Part shown: positions 7,848 through 15,665 of the stretch, piece after piece | Numbering within the stretch: the first letter of the stretch is position 1 | How the letters are laid out: each line of letters begins with the position of its first letter | Source: Oscillospiraceae bacterium | GTDB taxonomy: Bacteria; Bacillota; Clostridia; Oscillospirales; Oscillospiraceae | Assembly (NCBI GenBank): GCA_902791215.1 | Contig: CADAUZ010000005.1 | Location: 61,293 to 125,292 of the forward strand | Length of the DNA stretch: 64,000 nucleotides | Direction of reading: 5' to 3' | Made by a program: the position numbers and the translations under genes | The notes under the pieces: generated by a model | What the model was told of the DNA's origin: nothing | Seen by the model: only the letters and a program-made list of their open reading frames with translations | Databases searched by the model: none

Positions 7848-8717
7848 CTACCTTGCGCTCCTGTTGTTGCTGCGGTTTCTCTGCTGCGGCTCTATACTCC
7901 GTTCAATACTACCTCCTATCTGCTTGCACATCTCCTGAATCTTGTCCAGAGCATTGCGCCGTTCGGCGCCATCGTAACCGTCATACAGCGCCGCGACCTT
8001 TGAGGCGTCCGGCTGCGGCCTTTCAATACCGAAGCGTCGGCAGAGGATGTAGGATATGCTGTCCGCGTCCAACAGGTTTTCTTCACGGGTGAAATCCGGG
8101 TATCTGCCCTTGCCGTGAATCCTTGAAAGAGCGATCTCTGTGGCAAGAGCCGAAAAGACTTCATATTCCGTGGAATTGGGATTGATGGAGAGCTTGAGTT
8201 CTTTATCGTCATACAGGGCAGGCTGCTTAATGTCCTTGTTCAGCTCCAGCGGAACAACAGCGTAATTGAGCAGGGTCGTGAGTGCCGCGTCCATCTTGTC
8301 GCTTCCCGCAATCAGCTTCGGCGGCTCCTTCACCGGCTTTCCGTAGGTCTGGGAAATGTCATAGACCGGCGTCAGGTCATAGCCCTTTCGGAAAGCGGAA
8401 CGGGCATAGATCATCATGCCGTTTTTCCTCTCGCTGTCGTTGACATTGCGGCCTAAACCTTTCCAAAAGGCCAGTGTCCCGAACCTGGTTGTCTCTGACG
8501 TACCCTGACCGATCACAAGGGCAATGTTGCCGGGGCTGTATGTGGGATTGTCCGCCTGCATATTCAGATACTCTTTGTACAGCTCCGGGTTTTGGGTGAT
8601 CTCGGTGATGATCCCGTCCTGCATGGCAGAGAAGTTTTCGCGGTCTGCCTGCCGCTGAGCTTTCCATTGCTCATCATTCTGCGTTTTCTGCGCAACTATG
8701 GCAGCTAAATCTGCTAT
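7848..8717 (-). CDS. LtrC/ArdC-like protein with lost metallopeptidase motif, apparent AUA start
   Basis: Related to the ArdC/LtrC family: it has the N-terminal region GNIALVIGQG...FGTLAFWKGLGRNVNDSE and the FRKGYDLTPVYDISQTYGKP segment. Where ArdC at 14,288 has HETAH, this protein has ATEIALSRIHG, so the zinc-peptidase site is gone; the DADSISYILCRRFGI helix remains. The first ATG is at 8624, but AGGAGGT at 8725-8731 points to ATA 8715-8717 eight bases further on, giving ADLAAIVAQKTQND before the recognised region. A TAA two codons upstream of the ATA rules out other starts. It is last in the MobC-relaxase-DUF3801 operon. Confidence 0.75.
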   Translation of the reverse strand: MADLAAIVAQKTQNDEQWKAQRQADRENFSAMQDGIITEITQNPELYKEYLNMQADNPTYSPGNIALVIGQGTSETTRFGTLAFWKGLGRNVNDSERKNGMMIYARSAFRKGYDLTPVYDISQTYGKPVKEPPKLIAGSDKMDAALTTLLNYAVVPLELNKDIKQPALYDDKELKLSINPNSTEYEVFSALATEIALSRIHGKGRYPDFTREENLLDADSISYILCRRFGIERPQPDASKVAALYDGYDGAERRNALDKIQEMCKQIGGSIERSIEPQQRNRSNNRSAR

Positions 8718-8730
8718 GGCAAATTACCTC

Positions 8731-9315
8731 CTATCGTGTTTTCTCGTTCTGCTTCACCGGCGCGTTCCGGCTCATTTCCTTTGCCATTGTGTCCAGTGCG
8801 GCAAGCCTCTGACGGACAGAGGGCTTTTCATGTGTCGTATCCGTCGCTTTGCTCAAGCCATTCCCGCGCTCTTCTGAGGACTTCTCTTGTGGAGCGCGGG
8901 GCTTCGCTTTTTTTGCGGCCTGTTCCTCCTTTCCGGCTTCCGGCACCGCGTAATCCATCGCCTCCATGACGGCGTTAAGCTGCGCGGAATAATTCATGTT
9001 GGAAACGATGTGCATGACGCCCGTTTCCTTGCTCTCATGCTTGACGGCAGCATACAGTACGCCGAACTGTTTGGCGATCTTCTGAAACTTCTCATAGTCT
9101 GTAGCCTTGATGGGAATGATGACAGATTCGGCGTTCGTCTCTTTCATCAGCTTTTCGATCCCCACCTTGCCGACTACCTTGTAATTCTGCTTTACCATCG
9201 CGGCGAGCAGCGCCGCCGCATGGACAAGCCCCTTTGCGGAAAGCTCCGTTGCGATCCTGGCGGCTTCCAGCCCCTCCTTGACCAACAGATCCGCTACTTC
9301 GCCGCTTACTTCCAT
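8731..9315 (-). CDS. DUF3801/PcfB-like conjugation protein
   Basis: 194-aa soluble protein with the DUF3801 pattern (GLVHAAALLAAMVKQNYKVVGKVGIEKLM; YEKFQKIAKQFGVLYAAVKH) in residues 1-130 and a basic, low-complexity tail. PcfB-like members act with the coupling protein and relaxase in Gram-positive conjugation. ATG has GGAGG eight bases upstream. It overlaps the relaxase gene by 10 bp and is followed 13 bp later by the LtrC-like gene, so it belongs to one mobilisation operon. Confidence 0.8.
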   Translation of the reverse strand: MEVSGEVADLLVKEGLEAARIATELSAKGLVHAAALLAAMVKQNYKVVGKVGIEKLMKETNAESVIIPIKATDYEKFQKIAKQFGVLYAAVKHESKETGVMHIVSNMNYSAQLNAVMEAMDYAVPEAGKEEQAAKKAKPRAPQEKSSEERGNGLSKATDTTHEKPSVRQRLAALDTMAKEMSRNAPVKQNEKTR

Positions 9316-10610
9316 AACTCATGCCTCCTTAGCTTTGTTTTCGTTTTCTCCGTCCTGGCCTGTTCCGCAGCCTGCCGGTCGAGCCGGATATGCTCTTGAA
9401 TCTGCGGTATACGTTCCGCAATCTGTTGGCAGCATTTCAGCTCCCGGTGGATCGGGCGCAGGGCAAGGGAGATTTCTTTGATCTCGACGCTCACATTCTC
9501 GCCGCCTCGCTTGCGGCGGTACAGCTCACGCCGGGATAAAACAAGAGAGTCAATGTCCGCTTGCAGAGCATCCGCAAGCATGGACAACTGACTCTCGTTG
9601 TCGATACGGTATTTATGCAGCAGCGCAAACTGCCGCTTGTATTGGTCGAGCCGCCTGACCTCAGCCCGCACGGGAAACGGGACGGGACGGCGGCGCGGCC
9701 TTGGCGGGGATAAAAGATACAAATAATGCAGATACAGACGGCGCAGGCCGGACAGCTTGCGCTTTTCGCGCCGTGCGGGAGATCTGTGCTTGACCTTGTA
9801 CCTCTTTTGCGGGAGATAAATCCTCTTAGGAGCTTCTTGTATATCTGGCTCTGTGCGGCCTTTGTTCAGCCGCTCCCGTATGTCGGCTTCGGTATAACCG
9901 TCGCCCAGACTATCCAGACGGAAAAAGCGGTCTGAGCCGTGTGGCTTGACCGCTGTGTGCTTGACATTGGCCCCGCGCTTGATCGTATAACCCCGTTTCT
10001 GCAAAGCCTCATAAAAGGATTGCAGGGTGAAAGATTCTTTGAGCGCCGCGTCAATATCCTGGCGGATCAGTCCGCGCACGGTGGGCTTGCCGTTCTGTTC
10101 CGCGTTCCACTCCGCATAGTGCTTTCCCTTGCTTTTTGGCTCGATGACAGAGAGATCATTTTCACGGCTTATCTCGTTTGAGATGCCCCGGATGTCTCCG
10201 AAGTAGGCTTTGAAATTATCCCGGTACATTTTGCCGTCAATACAGGACACGGAATTGAACACGATATGAGCGTGTATATGCTGATGATCAATGTGTGTAG
10301 CAACGACCGCCTCAAAGCGTCCTTGCAGTAGCCGCTCGGCAAGCTCTACACTGAGCCGATGAGCCTGTTCCGGCGTCACTTCGCCGGGAGCAAAGGAATG
10401 TATGATGTGATAACCCTGTATGGGGCGATTTTCCTTGTCCCAGCGCCGCTTGGTCTGCATCATGTTTCTGTATGCGCTGTCGAGCTGGCAGTTGATCGCC
10501 GTCTGAAGAACCTGCCCGTTTTCCTTGCGCTGTGTCTTGGTCTCGTTAAGTGCGTAGTTGATTCGATTGTCCAGACGGGCATGAACAACAACGATCTTGT
10601 CATAGGCCAT
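9306..10610 (-). CDS. MOBP-type relaxase
   Basis: Relaxase that nicks the element at oriT and pilots the strand into the recipient. The HUH metal-binding motif is explicit (HIDHQHIHAHIVFNSV, about residue 105-120), preceded by QGYHIIHSFAPGEVTPEQAH. The C-terminal third is basic and helical. Length (434 aa) suits MobP/MobL enzymes. The ATG overlaps the MobC gene by 11 bp and the 3' end overlaps the DUF3801 gene by 10 bp, so the three should be co-translated. Confidence 0.92.
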   Translation of the reverse strand: MAYDKIVVVHARLDNRINYALNETKTQRKENGQVLQTAINCQLDSAYRNMMQTKRRWDKENRPIQGYHIIHSFAPGEVTPEQAHRLSVELAERLLQGRFEAVVATHIDHQHIHAHIVFNSVSCIDGKMYRDNFKAYFGDIRGISNEISRENDLSVIEPKSKGKHYAEWNAEQNGKPTVRGLIRQDIDAALKESFTLQSFYEALQKRGYTIKRGANVKHTAVKPHGSDRFFRLDSLGDGYTEADIRERLNKGRTEPDIQEAPKRIYLPQKRYKVKHRSPARREKRKLSGLRRLYLHYLYLLSPPRPRRRPVPFPVRAEVRRLDQYKRQFALLHKYRIDNESQLSMLADALQADIDSLVLSRRELYRRKRGGENVSVEIKEISLALRPIHRELKCCQQIAERIPQIQEHIRLDRQAAEQARTEKTKTKLRRHELWK

Positions 10611-10908
10611 TCTTTACAAACTCCCATGCTTCACGGGCAAGCGCGGCGGCTTCAACAATCTCCGACTCCCGGATGCTCCTTGTGGCATTAGCCCAGTATG
10701 CAATCTGATTGATGTTGTTGCCTATGGCGGACAACTCTCTGAGCAAAGCTGCATACTGATCGGGTGGGCGTGGCCGGAGCTGTGTGCCGGACACAAGAGA
10801 TCGAATAAACGGATCTATTCCCATTCCGGCAAGCTCGGCTTGCTTTTTCAAATGACGGTATTCTTTATCGTTCATCCAGACACTGATGTGCCGGGGGCGT
10901 GATCGCAT
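10600..10908 (-). CDS. MobC-like relaxosome accessory protein
   Basis: 102-aa DNA-binding accessory protein for the relaxase, with the ribbon-helix-helix start HISVWMNDKEYRHLKKQAELAGM and the family C-terminal pattern LLRELSAIGNNINQIAYWAN. AAAGGA lies seven bases before the ATG. It is the first gene of the mobilisation operon, and the region immediately upstream (10,909-11,050) carries palindrome copy 6 and a candidate oriT hairpin. Confidence 0.88.
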   Translation of the reverse strand: MRSRPRHISVWMNDKEYRHLKKQAELAGMGIDPFIRSLVSGTQLRPRPPDQYAALLRELSAIGNNINQIAYWANATRSIRESEIVEAAALAREAWEFVKNGL

Positions 10909-10934
10909 TGCATCATCCTTTCTCGGATAGATTT

Positions 10935-10959
10935 AATGCGTTTCACGGTGAAACGCATT
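10935..10959. repeat. ICE palindrome copy 6 (upstream of mobC)
   Basis: Core 10939-10955; 25 bp perfect symmetry. It lies between the mobC start and the candidate oriT. Confidence 0.95.
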
Positions 10960-10995
10960 TTTCGCGTGGGGTTTTAGGGGATTCCCTCTAACAAG

Positions 10996-11019
10996 TGGCG
11001 TTTGTGCTACCAAATGCCA
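10996..11019. other. Candidate origin of transfer (oriT) inverted repeat
   Basis: TGGCGTTTG-6 nt-CAAATGCCA, nine-base arms with one G.T-type mismatch, 88 bp upstream of mobC. An inverted repeat beside a nick site, next to the MobC/relaxase genes, is the normal arrangement. The exact nick site is not identifiable by eye; TACTTGCCAG follows directly. Confidence 0.45.
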
Positions 11020-11083
11020 TACTTGCCAGAACAGCGTCGCAAAGCGGCGCTTTCTCAAAATGATTGCTGTCCCTCAAAGCATA

Positions 11084-11112
11084 TTGACAAGTTTCTATGA
11101 ATGTGTTATCTT
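11084..11112 (+). promoter_or_regulatory. Promoter of the ArsR cassette
   Basis: TTGACA (11084-11089), 17-base spacer, TATCTT (11107-11112). The ArsR start is 35 bp downstream; the ArsR operator probably overlaps this segment. Confidence 0.7.
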
Positions 11113-11146
11113 TCAAATAGAAAAACTTGAATGTGAGGCAACATCT

Positions 11147-11455
11147 ATGGAACAGCTTTACATTGATACCGCAAAGATGCTCCGAGCTATGTCTGATCCC
11201 AAACGGCTGCGGATCGTAGATATGCTGTCCTGCGGGGAGTTGTGCGGTTGCAAGATTCTGGAAGAATTTCATATCACTCAGCCCACGCTTTCCCACGACA
11301 TGAAGGTACTCTCCGAGGCTGGGATCGTAAAGCAAAAGAGGGAAGGAAAAAACATTTATTATTCTCTCAACAATGAAGCACTTGCTTCACTGCACCAGAC
11401 CCTTAGACAGATGTTTGAGGATAAGCCGGACTGTATTTGCCACAGAAACGAGTAA
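11147..11455 (+). CDS. ArsR-family metal(loid)-responsive repressor
   Basis: Winged-helix repressor, 102 aa, with the ArsR/SmtB pattern: MLRAMSDPKRLRIVDMLSCGELCGCKILEEF, helix ITQPTLSHDMKVLSEAGIV, wing KQKREGKNIYYSLN. The CGELCGC cysteines are placed like the metal-sensing site of ArsR. A longer frame begins at 11,060, but GTGAGG eight bases before ATG 11,147 and the family length favour the shorter start. It is first in a plus-strand cassette with the permease and thioredoxin, opposite to the surrounding transfer genes, so it is probably an acquired resistance module. Confidence 0.9.
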   Translation: MEQLYIDTAKMLRAMSDPKRLRIVDMLSCGELCGCKILEEFHITQPTLSHDMKVLSEAGIVKQKREGKNIYYSLNNEALASLHQTLRQMFEDKPDCICHRNE

Positions 11456-11538
11456 TGGTAAGCCGACAGCCTTAATTGTCGGCTTGCTTTCAACTATAAA
11501 CATAGAATAAATTAAATGATTCAATGAGAGAAAACGCT

Positions 11539-12537
11539 ATGGGACAATTTTTTCAAGATCAGATTCTGGGTATGAAATGGCTCAACGCTTTGACTGGCAA
11601 AGGACTGAGCGCACTCGGTCTGGACATCGCTTCCCGCTTGGGCGGCAGTATTCAGTTCTTCATTTATGACGTTATCAAGATCACTATCCTGCTCTGTCTA
11701 CTGATTTTCGTTATCTCCTTCCTTCAGAGCTATTTCCCGCCGGAACGCAGCAAGCGGATCATTGGCCGTTTTCACGGCATCGGAGCAAACATCATAGGGG
11801 CGCTGCTTGGTACGGTGACGCCGTTCTGCTCCTGCTCATCCATCCCGATCTTCATGGGCTTTACCAGCGCAGGATTGCCCCTGGGTGTGACCTTCTCGTT
11901 TCTGATTTCTTCACCGATGGTGGATCTCGGAAGTCTTGTTCTGCTGATGAGCATTTTCGGTGTCAAAATCGCCGTTGCCTATGTCGTGCTGGGGCTTGCA
12001 ATCGCTGTCATAGGTGGAACTATGATTGAAAAGCTGCACATGGAAGATCAAGTGGAGGACTTTATACGCAATGTCAATTCAAACGTGAACATTGAAGCAC
12101 CGGATTTGACCATTCGAGATCGTATGATTTATGCCAGAGACCAAGTCGTATCCACCTTTAGGAAGGTTTTTCCCTATATTCTTGTGGGCGTAGCCATTGG
12201 TGCGGTGATCCACAACTGGATTCCCGAAAGCTGGGTGGAGGCTGTGCTGGGAAGCAGAAATCCCTTTGGCGTGGTACTGGCGACGCTTGTAGGCGTACCC
12301 ATGTACGCAGACATTTTCGGCACGATTCCTGTGGCAGAGGCGCTATTGGAAAAGGGCGCGCTGCTGGGAACAATCCTCAGCTTCATGATGGCAGTAACAA
12401 CGCTGAGTCTGCCCTCGCTCATCATGCTCCGAAAAGCTGTCAAGCCGCGGCTGCTCAGTACATTCATTGGAATCTGCGTAATCGGTATTATCCTCGTTGG
12501 ATACGGCTTCAATGCCTTCCAATATATCTTCATCTAA
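11539..12537 (+). CDS. ArsP-like permease (DUF318/UPF0718)
   Basis: Polytopic permease with the hallmark TPFCSCSSIPIF motif in helix 3 and the paired ISSPMVDLGSL and GVPMYADIFGTIP segments of the DUF318 family. ArsP members export trivalent organoarsenicals; others have been linked to metal efflux. The substrate here is inferred from the flanking ArsR repressor and thioredoxin. Eight or more membrane helices are visible. ATG 11,524 is a possible longer start, but GAGAGAAA precedes ATG 11,539. The partner thioredoxin starts 17 bp after its stop. Confidence 0.82.
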   Translation: MGQFFQDQILGMKWLNALTGKGLSALGLDIASRLGGSIQFFIYDVIKITILLCLLIFVISFLQSYFPPERSKRIIGRFHGIGANIIGALLGTVTPFCSCSSIPIFMGFTSAGLPLGVTFSFLISSPMVDLGSLVLLMSIFGVKIAVAYVVLGLAIAVIGGTMIEKLHMEDQVEDFIRNVNSNVNIEAPDLTIRDRMIYARDQVVSTFRKVFPYILVGVAIGAVIHNWIPESWVEAVLGSRNPFGVVLATLVGVPMYADIFGTIPVAEALLEKGALLGTILSFMMAVTTLSLPSLIMLRKAVKPRLLSTFIGICVIGIILVGYGFNAFQYIFI

Positions 12538-12554
12538 ACAGGGAGGAAACGTAT

Positions 12555-12782
12555 ATGAACATCAAAGTTTTAGGCGGCGGATGCAGCAAGTGTGAAAATC
12601 TGCTGGAGGCAGTAAAAGAAGCGGTTGCCGAGAAAGGGATTGAGGCAGAGATCGAGTACATCACCGACATGGCCAAGATCATGGAATATGGAATCATGAG
12701 TACCCCGGCTCTCATGATCGATAACAAGGTAATGTCTATGAGACGGGTGCTGAAGGTAAAAGATATAATAAAACTACTTTGA
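12555..12782 (+). CDS. Small thioredoxin-family redox protein
   Basis: 75-aa thioredoxin-fold protein with the redox motif GGGCSKCENL near the N-terminus and cis-proline segment MSTPALMIDNKV. Members of this family (redox-active disulfide protein 2) commonly accompany ArsR and DUF318 permeases in Clostridia, presumably reducing or handing over the metalloid. AGGGAGGAAAC lies upstream of the ATG. The gene ends 2 bp before palindrome copy 7. Confidence 0.85.
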   Translation: MNIKVLGGGCSKCENLLEAVKEAVAEKGIEAEIEYITDMAKIMEYGIMSTPALMIDNKVMSMRRVLKVKDIIKLL

Positions 12783-12784
12783 AG

Positions 12785-12813
12785 AAAATGCGTTTCACCG
12801 TGAAACGCATTTT
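12785..12813. repeat. ICE palindrome copy 7 between convergent genes
   Basis: Core 12791-12807; 29 bp symmetry followed by a T run. It provides the stop codon (TGA) of the minus-strand ORF ending at 12,795. Confidence 0.95.
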
Positions 12814-13394
12814 TTCTTGTCCTTTTTTGGGCCTGCTTTCCGCGTCTGCATGGTATGCTCCTGAGCGATCCGGAGCTTCAGCTCGTCCACATCCTCGTCT
12901 GCCGGATAGAGCTGACAGCTTTTGAGTCCGCCGTGCTTGAGCTTCACAAGTATGTGTTCGCTGCTTTCATACTCAGCGTAGGTCATTTTCGGGAATGTCG
13001 TGCCGTCCCCATACTCGCCGGATATAAACACATAGGGCAGAGCTGCCCGCTTGATTCGCGGTACGCTCTCCCCATAGTCAAAGGGGATCACTTTGCCGAG
13101 CAGCTTCTTGCCGTCCATTTCCTCTATCACTACACGAAATGCCCGAAAGCCCTCATGCTCCGATTCATAATGCGTCTAGGTCATATAGGCACCGGAATCT
13201 TTCAAGAACACTTCTTTTTCCTTGAAGCACCACGTTCCGCATGGACGGGAGAGCCAGTAGTATGTCCGATCCTCAATCTTCGGCTGCTTTGCAGCTTTTA
13301 TCAACGTGGCAACGTCATACTCAAAATCTGACTTGTAGTATTCCGTGTTTTCCAGAAGTACGGCCCGCAGCGTTTGAAGAATATCAGCTTTTAT
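12795..13394 (-). pseudogene. Conserved-looking ICE ORF with AUA start and an in-frame amber codon
   Basis: A 200-codon frame on the minus strand starts at ATA 13,392-13,394, preceded by AAAGGAGG (ATA five bases after GGAGG), and reads KADILQTLRAVLLENTEYY...YWLSRPCGTWCF. A single TAG at 13,176-13,178 interrupts it (AYMT-stop-THYESEHEGF), after which coding continues to a TGA supplied by palindrome copy 7 (the tail KKCVSR comes from the repeat). A TGG to TAG change is the simplest explanation. The product family is not recognised. It is either a recent pseudogene or two pieces, since GTG 13,130 could restart the C-terminal 111 residues. Confidence 0.65.
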
Positions 13395-13417
13395 GTAAAC
13401 CTCCTTTCCGCCCGTTG

Positions 13418-13446
13418 GAAATGCGTTTCACCGTGAAACGCATTTC
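13418..13446. repeat. ICE palindrome copy 8
   Basis: Core 13424-13440 (central C); 29 bp symmetry, between the DUF3560 gene and the interrupted ORF. Confidence 0.95.
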
Positions 13447-13453
13447 TTGTGGA

Positions 13454-14278
13454 TTATCTCGATTCTTCCTTATGCTGGCGCTTTGGCTGGATGCTGTATG
13501 GGTCGGTTCCGTCCGTAGGGCAAATAGCGGGGATACGGCTTGCTGAGTAAATCGCGTTGTCGGTAAGCTGCCGCTGCCAGGCTTTTTCATAGCGTGACCA
13601 GTGAAAACCGCGCGCTTTCAATTCCTGCCGCATATCAGCCGAAGGGACGGAATCAAAGAACACTTGCAGTCTGTTGTTATCGGAATTGGCAACGACCTTG
13701 CCGCCGTCAAACTCCCAGCCGAGAAATCCATCGTCACGGGCTATGGATAATTGCTTTATTCTGGCCTCAATGCGGTGAATCTCCTGATTGTTGTTAGAGA
13801 GCGCATATGATGGGAAAGGAACCTTTGCCCACGGCTCACCGCTTTCCAGACTCTCGTCCATCTGCTTTGCCTGTTCTGCGGACAGGCTTTCACAGCCGAC
13901 ACAGGTGTTATGTTTGCGGTAATAGGCGTTGACTTCTTTCATCTGGACTTGAAGAGCTTTTAACTTTTCCAGCTTTGCCGTGAGCTTTTCAATCGCGTCA
14001 GGATCGTCCGATGAAATGGCGGTGTTGTTGCGGGCGGCTTCGGCTTTCTGCTCATAGTATTTTGCTTTTTCACCGGCTGCAACCGCTTTATCCATCTTGC
14101 GCCCAATACGATCCCGGTAGTTTCTGTCGGCCTGCCCGTGTACCGGCTGACCGAACGGGATTGCGGAGGCCATATCGTCTGCTTGCCGGGAGAAGTTTTT
14201 GCTTTTGCCCCATGCTTTTTCTGCGCGGGCTTCATATCGGGCTATACGCTCCTGCTTTCGCTGTTCATAATCACTCAT
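13454..14278 (-). CDS. DUF3560 domain protein
   Basis: 274-aa protein of the DUF3560 family common in conjugative elements. The coiled-coil, basic N-terminus (YEQRKQERIARYEARAEKAW, then SRQADDMASAIPFGQPVHG) is the family signature. It is followed by a C-terminal domain with FDGGKVVANSDNNRLQVFFDSVP...GFHWSRYEKAWQRQL, as seen in proteins that bind nucleotides or DNA. Function is unknown. GGAGGAATGA precedes the ATG. It lies between palindrome copies 8 and 9, following the ArdC gene. Confidence 0.85.
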   Translation of the reverse strand: MSDYEQRKQERIARYEARAEKAWGKSKNFSRQADDMASAIPFGQPVHGQADRNYRDRIGRKMDKAVAAGEKAKYYEQKAEAARNNTAISSDDPDAIEKLTAKLEKLKALQVQMKEVNAYYRKHNTCVGCESLSAEQAKQMDESLESGEPWAKVPFPSYALSNNNQEIHRIEARIKQLSIARDDGFLGWEFDGGKVVANSDNNRLQVFFDSVPSADMRQELKARGFHWSRYEKAWQRQLTDNAIYSASRIPAICPTDGTDPYSIQPKRQHKEESR

Positions 14279-14287
14279 TCATTCCTC

Positions 14288-15286
14288 CTATCTTGCGGCG
14301 GAAAAATGCGTTTCACGGTGAAACGCATTTTCCGCTTCCTGTTCTTTTATTGTTGTGCGGGAGATGGCGGGGCAGGCTTTTTCAATAGCGTCGATCATTT
14401 CGGCGGCGGTCTTGCTGATGCAGTCCAGCGAAGATTTCAGTTCCGGTGTTTCCTTGTTCTTGCTCCATCCGGTCACATAAGCGAAAGAATAATCTGACGT
14501 GTCGATCCCGAAATGCTGGCAGACCACATAGGCGATGCTCTCCGCCTCTACCTCACGGGTGCGCCGGTCTTTGACCGGCGTGCCCATGATGATACCGGCA
14601 GAAACAGGCAGCGCGTGGAGCTTTGCGTGAGCTGTCTCATGGATCAGAGTTTTCATCGTCTGCACTTGGCTCATGCCCTTGTTGACATAGATGCACTGTT
14701 CAAGCTGGTTATAGCAGCCCTTGGATTCCTCCGGCTCCCGGAAGTGGATCGGGACGGGGCTGAGCGCTTCAACAGCGGAAAAGATTTCGTCGAAGCCCTC
14801 CACGTCGCCGGTCAGTTCGTCCACGCCCAGGGAGGGCAGTTCTTTACCCTCGGTCTGGCTCACGTCGAACACATAGGCGATCTTGAAGCGTGTCAAGGAT
14901 ACAAGGGTGCTGACCTTTTCCGGCAGGCCGTCCGCACCTAAAACAAAATTTCCCTGGGTATCCATTTTGTTTTGCTCGATCATGGTCTTAAAGGGACAGG
15001 GGGCGAGTATTTGTATTCCATGCTCGCCCTTTTTGACCGTGCGGCCCAGCTTTCTCCATGTGGTGTAGCCGGCGACCGCTGTCGCGCTTGGACACTGAAA
15101 AAAGATCAGCATACAGTTTCCGAAGCTGTATCGGTGAAACTTGGACATGGTTTTCAGATACTCCTTGTACGCTTCGCTTTCAAAAACCTCCTTGACGCCG
15201 TTTTCCAGCTTGTCCGTCAGCGCCTTGATCCGCTCCCTTTTTTCGGCCTGCGCGTCAGCGTTCCGGGCTGCTGTGGTTTTTCTCAT
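14288..15286 (-). CDS. ArdC/LtrC-type antirestriction metalloprotein
   Basis: ArdC-like protein: an N-terminal ssDNA-binding region (FHRYSFGNCMLIFFQCPSAT...WRKLGRTVKKGEHG) and a C-terminal metalloprotease-like domain with HETAH and the downstream EAESIAYVVCQHFGI helix. ArdC proteins protect incoming single-stranded DNA from restriction. The last residues, NAFHRETHFSAAR, are encoded by palindrome copy 9, so the repeat extends the reading frame. Start ATG 15,286 overlaps the DUF3846 gene by 32 bp. Confidence 0.88.
   Translation of the reverse strand: MRKTTAARNADAQAEKRERIKALTDKLENGVKEVFESEAYKEYLKTMSKFHRYSFGNCMLIFFQCPSATAVAGYTTWRKLGRTVKKGEHGIQILAPCPFKTMIEQNKMDTQGNFVLGADGLPEKVSTLVSLTRFKIAYVFDVSQTEGKELPSLGVDELTGDVEGFDEIFSAVEALSPVPIHFREPEESKGCYNQLEQCIYVNKGMSQVQTMKTLIHETAHAKLHALPVSAGIIMGTPVKDRRTREVEAESIAYVVCQHFGIDTSDYSFAYVTGWSKNKETPELKSSLDCISKTAAEMIDAIEKACPAISRTTIKEQEAENAFHRETHFSAAR
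14303..14331. repeat. ICE palindrome copy 9, in frame inside the ArdC gene
   Basis: Core 14309-14325; 29 bp symmetry. It is translated as AFHRETH near the ArdC C-terminus. Confidence 0.95.
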
Positions 15287-15665
15287 GGGTCTTGCTTTCC
15301 TTTATCTTGGGCTTTGCCGGGACAGACAAGGTAAAATATCCGCCATCCTTCATGCCAATCAGGACTTCCGCTTTCTTGTACTCTTTCTTGAAACGGTCGA
15401 CCAGCTCCGGGGGAAGCGAACAAAATTCTTCCTCACCCAGACCACAGATGAAGAAGGTGCCGAAAACCCCGCCATAGCCGCCGGGGACGCTGCGGTTAAA
15501 GTCCAGCCCTTCGTTGATACCTTCCTCATTGCAGACAATGGCGACAGGTTCCTCATAGGGGTAAATGGCCTGAATATAGCCGCCGACAGTCGCCTGCATT
15601 TCCTCCAGGCCGTTTATCTCTTTCTCATACGGAAGATAGCCCGGCTCCACAACGAGGACATTCAT
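15255..15665 (-). CDS. DUF3846 protein
   Basis: 136-aa protein with the DUF3846 features: short N-terminus ending in a conserved EEMQATVGGYIQAIYPYEEPVAIVCNEEG segment, then FGTFFICGLGEEEFCSLPPEL. Such proteins sit beside ArdA/ArdC in Firmicutes mobile elements; the function is unknown. GGAGGCCAGCGC precedes the ATG. It overlaps ArdA by 4 bp upstream and ArdC by 32 bp downstream, so all three belong to the ParB-ArdA-DUF3846-ArdC operon. Confidence 0.82.
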   Translation of the reverse strand: MNVLVVEPGYLPYEKEINGLEEMQATVGGYIQAIYPYEEPVAIVCNEEGINEGLDFNRSVPGGYGGVFGTFFICGLGEEEFCSLPPELVDRFKKEYKKAEVLIGMKDGGYFTLSVPAKPKIKESKTHEKNHSSPER

